From NCBI RefSeq assembly GCF_014207745.1, contig NZ_JACHJB010000001.1, forward strand, positions 2,604,001 to 2,668,000: 64,000 nucleotides of DNA, written 5' to 3'. This document shows positions 47,106 to 56,292 of the stretch, one piece after another (within the stretch, counting starts at the first letter, position 1; every line of letters begins with the position of its first letter). A program made the position numbers and the translations under genes. This stretch comes from Nonomuraea muscovyensis (GTDB taxonomy: Bacteria; Actinomycetota; Actinomycetes; Streptosporangiales; Streptosporangiaceae). The notes beneath the pieces are model-generated. The model had not been told where the DNA came from. It made no database searches and saw only the letters and a program-made list of their open reading frames with translations.

Positions 47106-48011
47106 ATGAAGGTGATCGAGGTCAGCAACCTCCACAAGCGCTACCCCGCCCATGTGGCGGTGGACGACGTGTCGTTCGAGGTCGCCGAGGGGGAGATCTT
47201 CGGCATCCTCGGCCCGAACGGCGCCGGCAAGACCACCACGGTCGAGTGCGTCGCGGGGCTGCGCGTCCCCGACGGCGGCACCGTCCGGGTGGCCGGGCTG
47301 GACCCGCACCGCGAGCGGGACGGGCTGCGCCGCGTGCTCGGCGTGCAGCTCCAGAGCGCCGCGCTGCCCGAGAAGATCAAGGTATGGGAGGCCCTGGACC
47401 TGTACGCCTCCTTCTATCCCGACCCCGCCGACTGGGCCGAGTTGATGGACCGGGTCGGGCTCGCCGACAAACGGGACACCGCGTTCGCCAAGCTGTCCGG
47501 GGGGCAGCGGCAGCGGCTGTCCGTGGCCCTGGCGCTGGTGGGCAGGCCACGCGTGGCCGTGCTCGACGAGCTGACCACCGGCCTCGACCCGCAGGCCCGC
47601 CGGGACACCTGGGAGCTGGTCGAGCAGGTCCGCGCGTCCGGCGTGACGATCGTGCTGGTCACGCATTTCATGGAGGAGGCCGAACGGCTCTGCGACCGGA
47701 TCGCGCTCATCGACAAGGGGCGGGTCGCGGCCACCGACACCCCGGCCGGGCTCATCGCCCAGGTGAACTCCGGCCAGCGGGTGCGGTTCAGGCCGTCGGC
47801 GCCGGTGGCCGACGGGCTGCTGCTGACACTGCCCGAGGTGCGCGAGGTCACCAGGAACGGCGACCAGGTCGTGGTGTCCGGCTCCGGCAACCTGGCCGCC
47901 GCCGTCACGCTGGCGCTGGCCGAGCACCAGATCATCCCCGCCGACCTGCGCATCGAGCAGGCCACGCTGGACGACGCGTTCCTCGCGCTCACCGGAAGGA
48001 AGCTGTCTTGA
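47106..48011 (+). CDS. ABC exporter ATP-binding protein (DrrA-like)
   Basis: The 301-residue ATPase carries Walker A GPNGAGKTT (residues ~38-46), signature LSGGQRQR, Walker B VAVLDELTTGLDP and the H-loop VTHFMEEAERL, then a DrrA-type C-terminal extension. DrrA-like ATPases drive drug export or self-resistance. TTG of the permease overlaps its stop. The pair faces a sensor kinase/regulator across a 110-bp promoter gap. Confidence 0.95.
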   Translation: MKVIEVSNLHKRYPAHVAVDDVSFEVAEGEIFGILGPNGAGKTTTVECVAGLRVPDGGTVRVAGLDPHRERDGLRRVLGVQLQSAALPEKIKVWEALDLYASFYPDPADWAELMDRVGLADKRDTAFAKLSGGQRQRLSVALALVGRPRVAVLDELTTGLDPQARRDTWELVEQVRASGVTIVLVTHFMEEAERLCDRIALIDKGRVAATDTPAGLIAQVNSGQRVRFRPSAPVADGLLLTLPEVREVTRNGDQVVVSGSGNLAAAVTLALAEHQIIPADLRIEQATLDDAFLALTGRKLS

Positions 48012-48742
48012 AGAAGTTGCTCCTCGTCGAGACCAAGCTGTACCTGCGCGACGGGGGGACCGTGGTGTTCAGCCTCGTGCTTCCCGTGCTGCTGTTGCTG
48101 GTCATCGGCAGCATTCCCGCCATGTCCCAGCCCGATCCGGCGTTCGGCGGCGAGCGCCTGATCGACACCCAGCTGCCCGCCATGATGACGCTGCTCGCGC
48201 TGCTGACGCTGGCGTTCACCGTGCTGCCGGCCGTCCTGACCACCTATCGCGAGCAGGGCGTGCTCAGGCGGATGTCCACCACGCCGGTCCACCCGGGCCG
48301 GATGCTGGCGACACAGCTCCTCATCAACCTGGCGCTGGGGACCGTCGCGGTGGTCCTGCTGGTCGTGTCCGGCAGGCTGGTGCTGGGGACGTCCATGCCC
48401 AGGCAGCCGGTCGGGTTCGTGCTGGTGTTCCTGCTGGGCACGGCCGCGCTCCTGGCCATGGGGCTGGTGATCGCGGCTCTGGCGCGCACCGGGAAGGCGG
48501 CGCCCCTCATCGGGACGTCGGTGATGTTCCCCCTGATGTTCGTGGCCGGCATGTGGTTCCCGCGCGAGGTCATGCCGGACGCGCTGCGGGCGGTCAGCGA
48601 CTTCTCGGTGGCCGGGCCGTTCGCCCAGGCGCTGCGCGACACCTGGGCCGGCGGCTGGCCGGAGCCGCTGCACCTGGGCGTCATGGTCGGCGGGCTGGTG
48701 CTCTTCGGCGGGCTCGCGGTGCGGCTCTTCCGCTGGGAGTGA
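48008..48742 (+). CDS. ABC-2 type exporter permease (DrrB-like)
   Basis: The 244-residue permease has six helices (VVFSLVLPVLLLLVIGSIP, LPAMMTLLALLTLAFTVLPAVLTTYREQGVLRRMSTTPV, and others) and the ABC-2 signature region MFPLMFVAGMWFPREVMPDALRAVSDFSVAGPFAQALRDTW. TTG 48008 overlaps the ATPase stop and has GGAAGGA upstream. It works with the preceding ATPase. Confidence 0.93.
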   Translation: MKKLLLVETKLYLRDGGTVVFSLVLPVLLLLVIGSIPAMSQPDPAFGGERLIDTQLPAMMTLLALLTLAFTVLPAVLTTYREQGVLRRMSTTPVHPGRMLATQLLINLALGTVAVVLLVVSGRLVLGTSMPRQPVGFVLVFLLGTAALLAMGLVIAALARTGKAAPLIGTSVMFPLMFVAGMWFPREVMPDALRAVSDFSVAGPFAQALRDTWAGGWPEPLHLGVMVGGLVLFGGLAVRLFRWE

Positions 48743-48760
48743 TCAGCTGGGAGTGATCAG
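48733..48760. repeat. 14-bp perfect tandem duplication at two convergent stop codons
   Basis: CTGGGAGTGATCAG occurs twice back to back. The first copy holds the permease stop TGA (48740-48742) and the second holds the SMP-30 stop TGA (minus strand, 48757-48759). It looks like a slippage event at the boundary. Confidence 0.9.
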
Positions 48761-49662
48761 CCCCACACCGGCCGGGCTCCCGTCACGTTCAGCATCAGCG
48801 AGTAGAGCGAGGTGGAGGCGGCGATGAACAGCCGGTTGCGCTTGGGCCCGCCGAAGACCAGGTTGGCGACGTGATCTGGCAGGTGCAGCATGCCGATCAG
48901 CGTGCCGTCGGGGTCGTAGCAGTGCACGGCCTTGCCCACCGCCGCCCAGACGCGGCCCGCGTCGTCGAGGCGCAGCCCGTCGGGTTTGCCCTCCCCCGTC
49001 TCGGCGAGCACCGCGCCGCCCGACAGCGCGCCGTCCGCGTCCACGTCGAAGACCCGCAGGTGCCTGCGGCGCGTGTCGGCCACGTACAGGCGGCTCTCGT
49101 CCGGGGAGAACGCCAGGCCGTTGGGCCGCTCGAAGTCGTCGGCGACGATCTCGACCCGGCCGGTCACCGGATCGGCCCGGTAGACGTGGCAGCCGTCGAT
49201 CTCCTGCTCGGCCCGGACTCCCTCGTAGTCGCTGGTGATGCCGTACGGCGGGTCGGTGAACCAGATGGAGCCGTCGGAGCGCACCACGACGTCGTTGGGG
49301 CTGTTGAGCCGGTTGCCCCGCCACCGGTCGGCGATCACGGTGATGGAGCCGTCGTGCTCGGTGCGGGTGACCCGCCTGTTGCCCTGCTCGCAGGACACCA
49401 GGCGGCCCTGGCGGTCGAGGGTGTTGCCGTTGACGTAGCCGGCGGGCCGCCGGAAGGGGCCCACGGCGCCGGTCATCTCGTCCCAGCGCAGCATCCGGTC
49501 GTTGGGGATGTCGCTCCAGACCAGGAACCGGCCGGCCGGGAAGTAGACCGGGCCCTCGGCCCAGCGGGTGCCGAAGTGGAGCCGCTCGACCACGTCGTCG
49601 CCGGCGACCCCGGCGAAGCGCTCGTCCAGCGCCTCGAAGTGGGTGGGGATGGTGTCCATCAT
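48757..49662 (-). CDS. SMP-30/gluconolactonase-family lactonase
   Basis: The 301-residue protein is a six-bladed propeller of the SMP-30 type. Metal ligands can be placed at Glu in RWAEGPVYF, Asn in LNSPNDVVV and Asp in YVADTRR, with GLAFSPDESRLYV and NLVFGGPKRNRLFI typical. It hydrolyses sugar or other lactones. ATG 49662 is chosen; an upstream start would overlap the divergent AsnC gene. It may share its promoter region with AsnC and be its target. Confidence 0.88.
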   Translation of the reverse strand: MMDTIPTHFEALDERFAGVAGDDVVERLHFGTRWAEGPVYFPAGRFLVWSDIPNDRMLRWDEMTGAVGPFRRPAGYVNGNTLDRQGRLVSCEQGNRRVTRTEHDGSITVIADRWRGNRLNSPNDVVVRSDGSIWFTDPPYGITSDYEGVRAEQEIDGCHVYRADPVTGRVEIVADDFERPNGLAFSPDESRLYVADTRRRHLRVFDVDADGALSGGAVLAETGEGKPDGLRLDDAGRVWAAVGKAVHCYDPDGTLIGMLHLPDHVANLVFGGPKRNRLFIAASTSLYSLMLNVTGARPVWG

Positions 49663-49721
49663 GCCTGCAGCTAACAACACAGGATGAGCTTTGGTCAAAC
49701 GCCGGAATGGCGAGATAGCAT

Positions 49722-50180
49722 ATGGCAATGGATGAGATCGACAGGAAGCTGATCGGCCTGCTTCAGGAGGACGCGACCCGGTCGTACGCGTCGCTCGGCA
49801 AGGAGGTGGGGCTGTCCGGCGGGGCCGCCCACGAGCGGGTGCGCAAGCTGCGCGAGCGCGGGGTGATCAGGCGCACCACGATCGAGGTGGACCCGGCGGC
49901 CATCGGCCGCGACGTGGTGGCGTACGTGCTGGTCGACGGCGGCACCTGGATGGGCGACACGGCCGAGCGGCTCGCCGCGATCCCGGCCGTCGAGGAGGCG
50001 CACGTCATCGCTGGCCCGGCCTCACTCCTGCTCAAGGTCCGTACAGCGGGCACGCGCCGGCTCCAGGAGGTGCTGCGGCAGGTGTTCGAGGTGGAGGGGG
50101 TCACCAGCACGCAGACGGTCGTGGTGCTGGAGACGTTCTTCGAGCGCCCCAGCGATCCTCAAGTAGAGTTGAGGTTATGA
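49722..50180 (+). CDS. Lrp/AsnC-family regulator
   Basis: The 152-residue protein begins [60 protein letters not shown], an intact AsnC helix-turn-helix, and ends in a RAM ligand domain ([45 protein letters not shown]). It is divergent from the lactonase and overlaps the soxR start by four bases. ATG 49722 or 49728 could be used. Confidence 0.9.
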   Translation: MAMDEIDRKLIGLLQEDATRSYASLGKEVGLSGGAAHERVRKLRERGVIRRTTIEVDPAAIGRDVVAYVLVDGGTWMGDTAERLAAIPAVEEAHVIAGPASLLLKVRTAGTRRLQEVLRQVFEVEGVTSTQTVVVLETFFERPSDPQVELRL

Positions 50181-50659
50181 CCAGGGCGGCGTGGAACTCC
50201 AAGGAGCTGACCGTCGGGCAGCTCGCCGAGCGCAGCGGGGTCGCCGTGTCGGCGCTCCACTTCTACGAGGCCAAGGGCCTCATCTCCAGCCGCCGCACGG
50301 CCGGCAACCAGCGACGCTACACCCGCGACACGCTGCGCCGGGTGGCGTTCGTCAGGCTGGCCCAGCGACTCGGCATCCCGTTGAAGACCATCAGGGACGC
50401 CCTGTCGGCGCTGCCGGAGGAGCGCACGCCGACGCGCGACGACTGGGCGCGGCTGTCGGCCACCTGGCGGGCCGAGCTGGACGACCGCATCGAGCAGCTC
50501 CAGCGGCTGCGCGACGACCTGACCGACTGCATCGGCTGCGGCTGCCTGTCGCTCGACCGGTGCGTGCTGGCCAACCCCTACGACCGGCTGGGCGAGGAGG
50601 GGCCGGGCGCCCGGCGCATGGACACCCGCATCTGCCCGCCCCAGGGCCGCTGCACCTAG
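50177..50659 (+). CDS. soxR: redox-sensitive regulator SoxR
   Basis: SoxR is a MerR-type activator with a [2Fe-2S] cluster oxidised by redox-cycling drugs. The 160-residue protein has the MerR helix-turn-helix ([59 protein letters not shown]) and the four cluster Cys118, 121, 123 and 129 ([12 protein letters not shown]). In actinomycetes SoxR usually turns on export or oxidation of pigments rather than a SoxS response. ATG is inside the AsnC stop. Confidence 0.95.
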   Translation: MTRAAWNSKELTVGQLAERSGVAVSALHFYEAKGLISSRRTAGNQRRYTRDTLRRVAFVRLAQRLGIPLKTIRDALSALPEERTPTRDDWARLSATWRAELDDRIEQLQRLRDDLTDCIGCGCLSLDRCVLANPYDRLGEEGPGARRMDTRICPPQGRCT

Positions 50660-50711
50660 CGGCACCCTGCGACTTTCGGGCCGCGCCCCGCCGCCGGTCT
50701 CGTCCCGGGCG

Positions 50712-51737
50712 TCACACCTCCTGGAGGGGGAAGTGGCACGCGGCGGCGTGCAGCGGCTCGTCGCCGGACGACTCCAGGGGCGGCACGGCCTGGGCGCAGA
50801 CGTCCTCGGCCCGCCAGCAGCGGGTCCGGAACCTGCACCCCGACGGCGGGTCGAGCGGGGAGGGCACCTCGCCCTTGAGCAGGATGCGCTCGCGCCGCAC
50901 GCCCGAGGTGACGTCGAGCACGGGCGCGGCGGACATCAGCGCCGCGGTGTACGGGTGACGCGGATGGTCGAACACCTGCTGTGTCGGCCCGGTCTCGACG
51001 ACCTTGCCGAGGTACATCACCGAGACCCGGTCGGCGACGTGGCGGACGACGGACAGGTCATGCGAGATGAACACGTACGACACGCCCAGCCGGGCCTGCA
51101 GGTCGGTGAGCAGGTTGAGCACCTGCGCCTGCACCGACAGGTCGAGCGCCGACACGGGCTCGTCGCAGACGATGACGTCCGGTTCGAGGGCGAGCGCGCG
51201 GGCGATCCCGAGCCGCTGGCGCTGGCCGCCGGAGAACTCCTGAGGGAAGCGGCGCGCGTCGCCGGCCCGCAGCCCCACCATCTCCAGGAGCTCGGCCACC
51301 CGCCTGCCGCGTTCCTTCGCCGGCACCAGGTCGCGGTGCGTCCGCCACGGCTCACCGATGATGTCCTCGGCGCACAGCCGGGCGTTCAGCGACGCGAACG
51401 GGTCCTGGAACACCATCTGCACCCGGCGACGCCACCTGAGCAGCTCCTTGCCGCGCAGCGCGAACGGGTCCACGCCCTCGAACCGGACCGAGCCCTGGTC
51501 GGGGCCTTCCAGCATGAGCAGCACCCGGGCGAGGGTCGACTTGCCGCAGCCGGACTCCCCCACCAGGCCCAGCGTCTCGCCGTGCCCCAGGCGCAGGTCG
51601 ACACCGTCCAGCGCGCGCAGGCGGTTGCGGCCGGAGGCGCCGCGGGCCACGTGGAAGGTCTTCGTCACCCCCGTCACGTCCAGCAGGGGAACGGCCGTCT
51701 CTCTCGCCGCGAGCGCCGGCATGGCAGGCTCAGTCAT
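50712..51737 (-). CDS. oligopeptide/Opp-type ABC ATPase, DppF-like
   Basis: The 341-residue ATPase has Walker A GESGCGKST, signature FSGGQRQR, Walker B VIVCDEPVSALD, and a C-terminal Opp domain with the Cys cluster CRFRTRCWRAEDVCAQ. It is the last gene of the importer operon and overlaps its partner ATPase by eight bases. In this operon it probably feeds a sugar-acid dehydratase rather than peptidases. Confidence 0.94.
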   Translation of the reverse strand: MTEPAMPALAARETAVPLLDVTGVTKTFHVARGASGRNRLRALDGVDLRLGHGETLGLVGESGCGKSTLARVLLMLEGPDQGSVRFEGVDPFALRGKELLRWRRRVQMVFQDPFASLNARLCAEDIIGEPWRTHRDLVPAKERGRRVAELLEMVGLRAGDARRFPQEFSGGQRQRLGIARALALEPDVIVCDEPVSALDLSVQAQVLNLLTDLQARLGVSYVFISHDLSVVRHVADRVSVMYLGKVVETGPTQQVFDHPRHPYTAALMSAAPVLDVTSGVRRERILLKGEVPSPLDPPSGCRFRTRCWRAEDVCAQAVPPLESSGDEPLHAAACHFPLQEV

Positions 51738-52749
51738 CGGCCAGCTCCCTCCAGTGGTGACACGCGGACCGGCGCCCGGGTCCGGACTCGACGAGGACCG
51801 GGCGGCTCTCGGCGCACACGTCGGTGGCCATCGCGCAGCGCGCCCGGAAGGCGCACCCCGAAGGCACCGCGTGCAGCTCGGGCGGGCTGCCCGGGATGGA
51901 CTTCAGGGTGGCGCCGCGGGCCACCTCCGCCGGCACCGAGTCGAGCAGCCCCCGCGTGTACGGGTGCCGGGGCCTGGCGAACACGTCCGCCACCCGCCCG
52001 GTCTCGACGACGGATCCGGCGTACATGACGGCCACGTGGTCGGCCTGCTCGGCCACGACCGCGAGGTCGTGGGTGATCAGGATGAGCGCCGTCTGCTGCT
52101 CGGTGCGCAGCTCGCGCAGCAGCTCCATGATCTGGGCCTGCACGGTGACGTCGAGCGCGGTGGTGGGCTCGTCCGCCAACAGCACCTTGGGGTGCAGCGC
52201 CACCGCCAGCGCGATGAGCAGCCGCTGGCGCATGCCGCCGGAGAACTGGTGCGGGTACGCCCCCACGCGGGAGCGCGGCTCGGGGATGCCGACCCGTTCC
52301 ATCAGCTCGACGGCCCGCTCCTTCGCCGCGCGGCGCGACAGCCGCTGGTGGATCCGGAACGGCTCGGCCAGCTGGGCGCCGACCGTCTGCACGGGGTTCA
52401 GCGCGGTCAGCGCGTCCTGGAAGACGATGGACAGGCCGGGACCGGCCAGCTTCCGGCGCCGCGCCGGCGCCAGGCCGAGGATGTCGGTCCCGTCCAGGCG
52501 CACCTCCCCGCCGGCGACGTGGGCGACCGGGTCGAGCAGGCCGACGATGGCCTGTGCCGTCATGCTCTTGCCGCAGCCGGACTCGCCCAGCAACGCCAGC
52601 GTCTCGCCGGAGCGGACGGAGAAGCTGACCTCGCGCACGGCTCGGACCGTCCCGGCGGGGGTCCGGATGTCGACCGCCAGCTCGTCGACCTCCAGCACCG
52701 GGCGGCCGGCCGCGGCGGACCCGCCGGCCTCGACCTGCGCCTCGGTCAT
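51730..52749 (-). CDS. Opp-type ABC ATPase, DppD-like
   Basis: The 339-residue ATPase from ATG 52749 has Walker A GESGCGKSM (T or S usually follows; Met here), FSGGMRQRLLIALAVAL, VLLADEPTTALDV, and the C-terminal CAFRARCAMATDVCAE cluster. A longer open frame runs into the permease gene but is a shadow. It overlaps the permease by four bases. Confidence 0.93.
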   Translation of the reverse strand: MTEAQVEAGGSAAAGRPVLEVDELAVDIRTPAGTVRAVREVSFSVRSGETLALLGESGCGKSMTAQAIVGLLDPVAHVAGGEVRLDGTDILGLAPARRRKLAGPGLSIVFQDALTALNPVQTVGAQLAEPFRIHQRLSRRAAKERAVELMERVGIPEPRSRVGAYPHQFSGGMRQRLLIALAVALHPKVLLADEPTTALDVTVQAQIMELLRELRTEQQTALILITHDLAVVAEQADHVAVMYAGSVVETGRVADVFARPRHPYTRGLLDSVPAEVARGATLKSIPGSPPELHAVPSGCAFRARCAMATDVCAESRPVLVESGPGRRSACHHWRELADD

Positions 52750-53735
52750 GCTCGCACCTCCTTGGCCAGGGCCTTGTTGCCGCGCCGCGAACGGGGCAGG
52801 GTGAGCCGCCACCGCTGGCCGGGGTCCATCGCGAGGCGGGCCCAGGAGGCGAGCACGGTCGCCGAGACGGTGGTCACGACGATGGCCAGACCCGGGAAGA
52901 CGGCGATCCACCAGGCGCTCTGCAGCGCCTGCCGGCCCTGGGCGACCATCAGGCCCCAGCTCATGTCCGGCGGCTGGATGCCGATGCCCAGGAAGCTCAA
53001 CGACGACTCGGTCAGCATCACGAAACAGAAGTCCAGGGTTGCGACGGTGAACAGGGTGGGGAGCACGGTCGGCGCGACGTGCCTGGCGATGATCGCCCAG
53101 CTCCCGGTGCCGAACGTCCGCGCCGCGTCGACGAACAGCCGGCTCTGCAGCTCGGCCGACTCCGCCCGCGCGGCCCGCAGGTAGATCGGGATCCTGGCCA
53201 CGGCCAGGACGAGGACGATGTTCACGGCGCTCGGCGAGAAGACGTACAGCACGACCACGGCCAGCAGCAGCGACGGGAAGCTGAGGATGACGTCGGCGAT
53301 CCGCATCGAGACGCTCTCGCGCCAGCCGCGGTGGTATCCGGCCCACATCCCCCAGACCGACCCGATGACGAGCGAGATCACGACGGCCGGGACCGCCACG
53401 GAGAGCGTCGTGCCGCTCGCCACGACGAGCCGGGCCAGCAGGCTGCGCCCGAGCGAGTCGCTGCCGAGCACGAACGCCCAGCCGTCGTCGAGGCTGAAGG
53501 GCGGCCGGTTGACCGCGCGCAGGTTCTGCCGGGTGGCGAGGTCGCCGAGCAGCAGCGGCCCCACGATGGCGCAGGCGGCCACGACCAGCAGGATCACCAC
53601 GGCCAGGCAGGCGAACCGGTCCCGCAGCAGCAGCCGCCACCAGATGGCCCGGCGGGCGGCCGGCCCCGCCGCGGGCGGGTCGGCCGGGCGTTCGAGCCCG
53701 GCCTGAGTCGTGGGCATGAGGTCTCCGTTCGTCAC
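52746..53735 (-). CDS. Opp-type ABC permease, DppC-like
   Basis: The 329-residue permease has an N-terminal helix (CLAVVILLVVAACAIVGPLL), then LGSDSLGRSLLARLVVASGTTLSVAVPA, the DppC landmark, and the EAA-type loop DAARTFGTGSWAIIARHVAPTVLPTLF. It overlaps both neighbours by four bases, so the operon is tightly coupled. Confidence 0.93.
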   Translation of the reverse strand: MTNGDLMPTTQAGLERPADPPAAGPAARRAIWWRLLLRDRFACLAVVILLVVAACAIVGPLLLGDLATRQNLRAVNRPPFSLDDGWAFVLGSDSLGRSLLARLVVASGTTLSVAVPAVVISLVIGSVWGMWAGYHRGWRESVSMRIADVILSFPSLLLAVVVLYVFSPSAVNIVLVLAVARIPIYLRAARAESAELQSRLFVDAARTFGTGSWAIIARHVAPTVLPTLFTVATLDFCFVMLTESSLSFLGIGIQPPDMSWGLMVAQGRQALQSAWWIAVFPGLAIVVTTVSATVLASWARLAMDPGQRWRLTLPRSRRGNKALAKEVRA

Positions 53736-54658
53736 GTCGTCACGCCCTGGCGGACCCGGGAGTCCAGAAGCGCGTAGCAGGCGTCGATGACGATGTTGAG
53801 CGCGAAGATGGTGATGGCGGTCACCAGGACCGCGGCCTGCAGCACCGCGAAGTCACGCTGCAGGATCGAGGTGATCATCAGCTTGCCGATGCCGGGCCAG
53901 CCGAAGATGGTCTCGACGACCACGGCCCCGTTGACCAGGCCGACCGTGAGGTCGCCCGCCACGGTGAGCGCCGGAGGGGCGGCGTTGCGCAGCGCGTGGC
54001 CGAAGACCACCCGCAGCTCCCCCGCGCCCTTGCTCCGGGCGACCTTGATGTAGGGCGCGGACAGGGCGCTGACCATCGCGCCGCGCACCACCTGCACGAG
54101 CACGCCGAACGGCCGGATGAGCAGGGTGAGCACCGGCAGCACCCAGGCCAGCGCGCCGACCGTCCCCGAGGTGGGCAGCCAGCCGAGCGCCACGGCGAAG
54201 ACCAGGACGCCCATGATGGCGAACCAGAAGTCCGGCATGCTGGCCGCGGTCGTGGAGGTGAAGCTGGCGATCCGGTCGGCCGCCGAGTTGGGGCGGTAGG
54301 CCGCCCAGCTCCCGACGGCGATCGCGCCGAGGATCGCCAGGATCATCGTCGCCCCCGCCAGTTGCAGCGTGGCCGGGAACGCCCGCAGCACGGCCTCGGC
54401 CGCGGGCTCCGCCGTCCGCAGCGACTCGCCGAAGTCCAGCCGGACGACCTGGGCCAGGTACTCGCCGAACTGGACGTACAGCGGCTGGTCGAAGCCGTGG
54501 CGGGCGGCGAACTCGGCACGCATCTCCGGCGTGGCGCTGAGGGGCAGATAGAGGTTCGCCGGGTCGCCGGTGAGGCGGGCCAGGCAGAACACCCCGAGGA
54601 TCACCACGACCAGCGGAATCGCGCTGGAGGTGATGCGACGCCGCAGGAAGGTCAGCAC
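53732..54658 (-). CDS. Opp-type ABC permease, DppB-like
   Basis: The 308-residue permease begins MLTFLRRRITSSAIPLVVVILGVFCLARLTGDPANLYL and includes RHGFDQPLYVQFGEYLAQVVRLDFGESL, the standard DppB opening, and the coupling loop APYIKVARSKGAGELRVVFGHALRNAAPPALTV, then FGWPGIGKLMITSILQRD. It follows the binding-protein gene by 11 bases. Confidence 0.94.
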   Translation of the reverse strand: MLTFLRRRITSSAIPLVVVILGVFCLARLTGDPANLYLPLSATPEMRAEFAARHGFDQPLYVQFGEYLAQVVRLDFGESLRTAEPAAEAVLRAFPATLQLAGATMILAILGAIAVGSWAAYRPNSAADRIASFTSTTAASMPDFWFAIMGVLVFAVALGWLPTSGTVGALAWVLPVLTLLIRPFGVLVQVVRGAMVSALSAPYIKVARSKGAGELRVVFGHALRNAAPPALTVAGDLTVGLVNGAVVVETIFGWPGIGKLMITSILQRDFAVLQAAVLVTAITIFALNIVIDACYALLDSRVRQGVTT

Positions 54659-54669
54659 ACTGGTTCCTC

Positions 54670-56247
54670 TCAGCCGGCCGGGTGCATGTCGGCGAGGCGC
54701 ATCTCGTCGTTCGTCGCGGCGTTGGGCTTGTAGGTGACCCGCGGTGACAGGGCGAGGATGCCCGTCATGTGCGCCAGGACCGCGTCCCGTACGACGTCCT
54801 TGCTCTGGTGCTCCAGCGCCTTGGCGAACGCCGTCTGCCGCTCCTCCCCGGAGGCCTGCTCCGCGGCGGCGATCATGCTGTCGAGCTCGGAGGTGCCGTA
54901 GCTGCTCTGCGCTCCCTTGCTGCCGTAGATCTGGCCCATCGTGAACGCCGCGTCACCGGCCTGGTTGCCGTGCTGGGCCTGGAGCAGCGTCGGGCCGAGG
55001 TTCTTGGGGAACGGGCGCAGCAGGTACTCCAGCCAGGCGTTCACGTCGAGCATCTCGATCTCGACCTTGAGCCCGGCCTCGATCAGGGAGTTCTGCACGA
55101 CCTCCATCGCCTCGGCGGCCTTGGGGTAGATCCCGTTCCGGCCGATGATCTTGATGGGGGTGTCGGTGGGGACGCCGGCCGCCTTGGCCTCCGCGACCAG
55201 CTTCTTGGCCTGGGCCATGTCGTGCGGCCAGGCCTGGACGGCGCTGCTATGACCGGTCACGCCCTCGGGGACGAGCTGCCCGGCCGGCTTGCCGAGCCCG
55301 GCGAAGACCGAGGCGACGAGGCCGTCCCTGTCGATGGCGTAGTTGATCGCCTGACGGACGCGGATGTCGTTCAGCGGCGCCTTGGTGGCGTCGATGCGCA
55401 GGTAGGAGGTCTCGTTGTTGGGGTACTGCACGGCCGAGTCGCCGGCGCCGTCCTCCGGGGCGAGGCCGATGGCCACGTCCGCCTCGTCGCTCTTGACCAT
55501 GGCCGCGCGGATGCTGCCCTCCGCGCGCCAGACGTACTCCGCCGCGGCGAACTCGGGGGCCTTGCCCCAGTAGCCGGCGTGGCGCTCCAGGCGCAGGCTG
55601 CGGCCCGTGTCCCACTTGGCGATCTTGTAGGGGCCGGTGCCGACGGGCTCGCGGACCTTGCCGGTCGCGCTGGTGGTGGCCGGCACGATCTCCACGAACG
55701 ACAGCCGCAGCGGGAGGATCGGGTCCGGCTTGGCCGTCTTCACCTTGAGGGTCGTGTCGTCCACGGCCGTGGCCGTGAGCTCGATGCCGCCGAAGACGTA
55801 GCCGTCGACGTTGCAGTCGATCTCGGAGCCCACCGTGCGGTCGATGGAGAACGCGGCCGCCTTGGCGTCGAAGGCCGTGCCGTCGTGGAACTTCACGCCC
55901 GGCCGCAGGGTGAAGGTCCACTCGGTCGGCGAGTCCTGCTTCCATTCGGTCGCGAGCGCCGGCTGGAGCCGGCCGGTGCCCGGGTCACGCTCGGTGAGCG
56001 CCTCGGTGATGTTGGCCCGGGTGACGCGCCCCGTGGCGGTGAGGGACGCGTCGCACGGCTCCAGCGTGGGCGGCTCCTCCGGGAGCACGATGCGGACGGT
56101 GTTCGCCGCCGCGCCGCCGGACGAGGTCTCCGGGCCGCTGTTGGCGACCGAGCACGCGCCGGCGGACAGCATGGCGCCGAGCGCCAGCAAGGCGGAAGCC
56201 GCCTGCCGCCGGCGGGGGGTGCTCGGCACTCGCATGGTCTTGATCAT
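54670..56247 (-). CDS. family-5 extracellular solute-binding lipoprotein
   Basis: The 525-residue protein starts at ATG 56247 with GGAGGA upstream. A lipoprotein signal with lipobox SAGAC (Cys32) leads into a family-5 fold: TVRIVLPEEPPTLEPCD, EALTERDPGTGRLQPALATEWKQDSPTEWTFTLRPGVKFHDGTAF, APLNDIRVRQAINYAIDRDGLV. Family 5 usually binds peptides or nickel, but members also bind sugars; the neighbouring dehydratase suggests a sugar-acid or oligouronide ligand. Confidence 0.92.
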   Translation of the reverse strand: MIKTMRVPSTPRRRQAASALLALGAMLSAGACSVANSGPETSSGGAAANTVRIVLPEEPPTLEPCDASLTATGRVTRANITEALTERDPGTGRLQPALATEWKQDSPTEWTFTLRPGVKFHDGTAFDAKAAAFSIDRTVGSEIDCNVDGYVFGGIELTATAVDDTTLKVKTAKPDPILPLRLSFVEIVPATTSATGKVREPVGTGPYKIAKWDTGRSLRLERHAGYWGKAPEFAAAEYVWRAEGSIRAAMVKSDEADVAIGLAPEDGAGDSAVQYPNNETSYLRIDATKAPLNDIRVRQAINYAIDRDGLVASVFAGLGKPAGQLVPEGVTGHSSAVQAWPHDMAQAKKLVAEAKAAGVPTDTPIKIIGRNGIYPKAAEAMEVVQNSLIEAGLKVEIEMLDVNAWLEYLLRPFPKNLGPTLLQAQHGNQAGDAAFTMGQIYGSKGAQSSYGTSELDSMIAAAEQASGEERQTAFAKALEHQSKDVVRDAVLAHMTGILALSPRVTYKPNAATNDEMRLADMHPAG

Positions 56248-56292
56248 GATTCCTCCGAAATCGCCTGCTCCCGGTGCCGGGAGGGCCACGTG

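Noticed and set aside
51730..53640. Fused permease-ATPase protein
   Set aside because: The extra N-terminal part is a shadow of the DppC permease gene; ATG 52749 is the true ATPase start.
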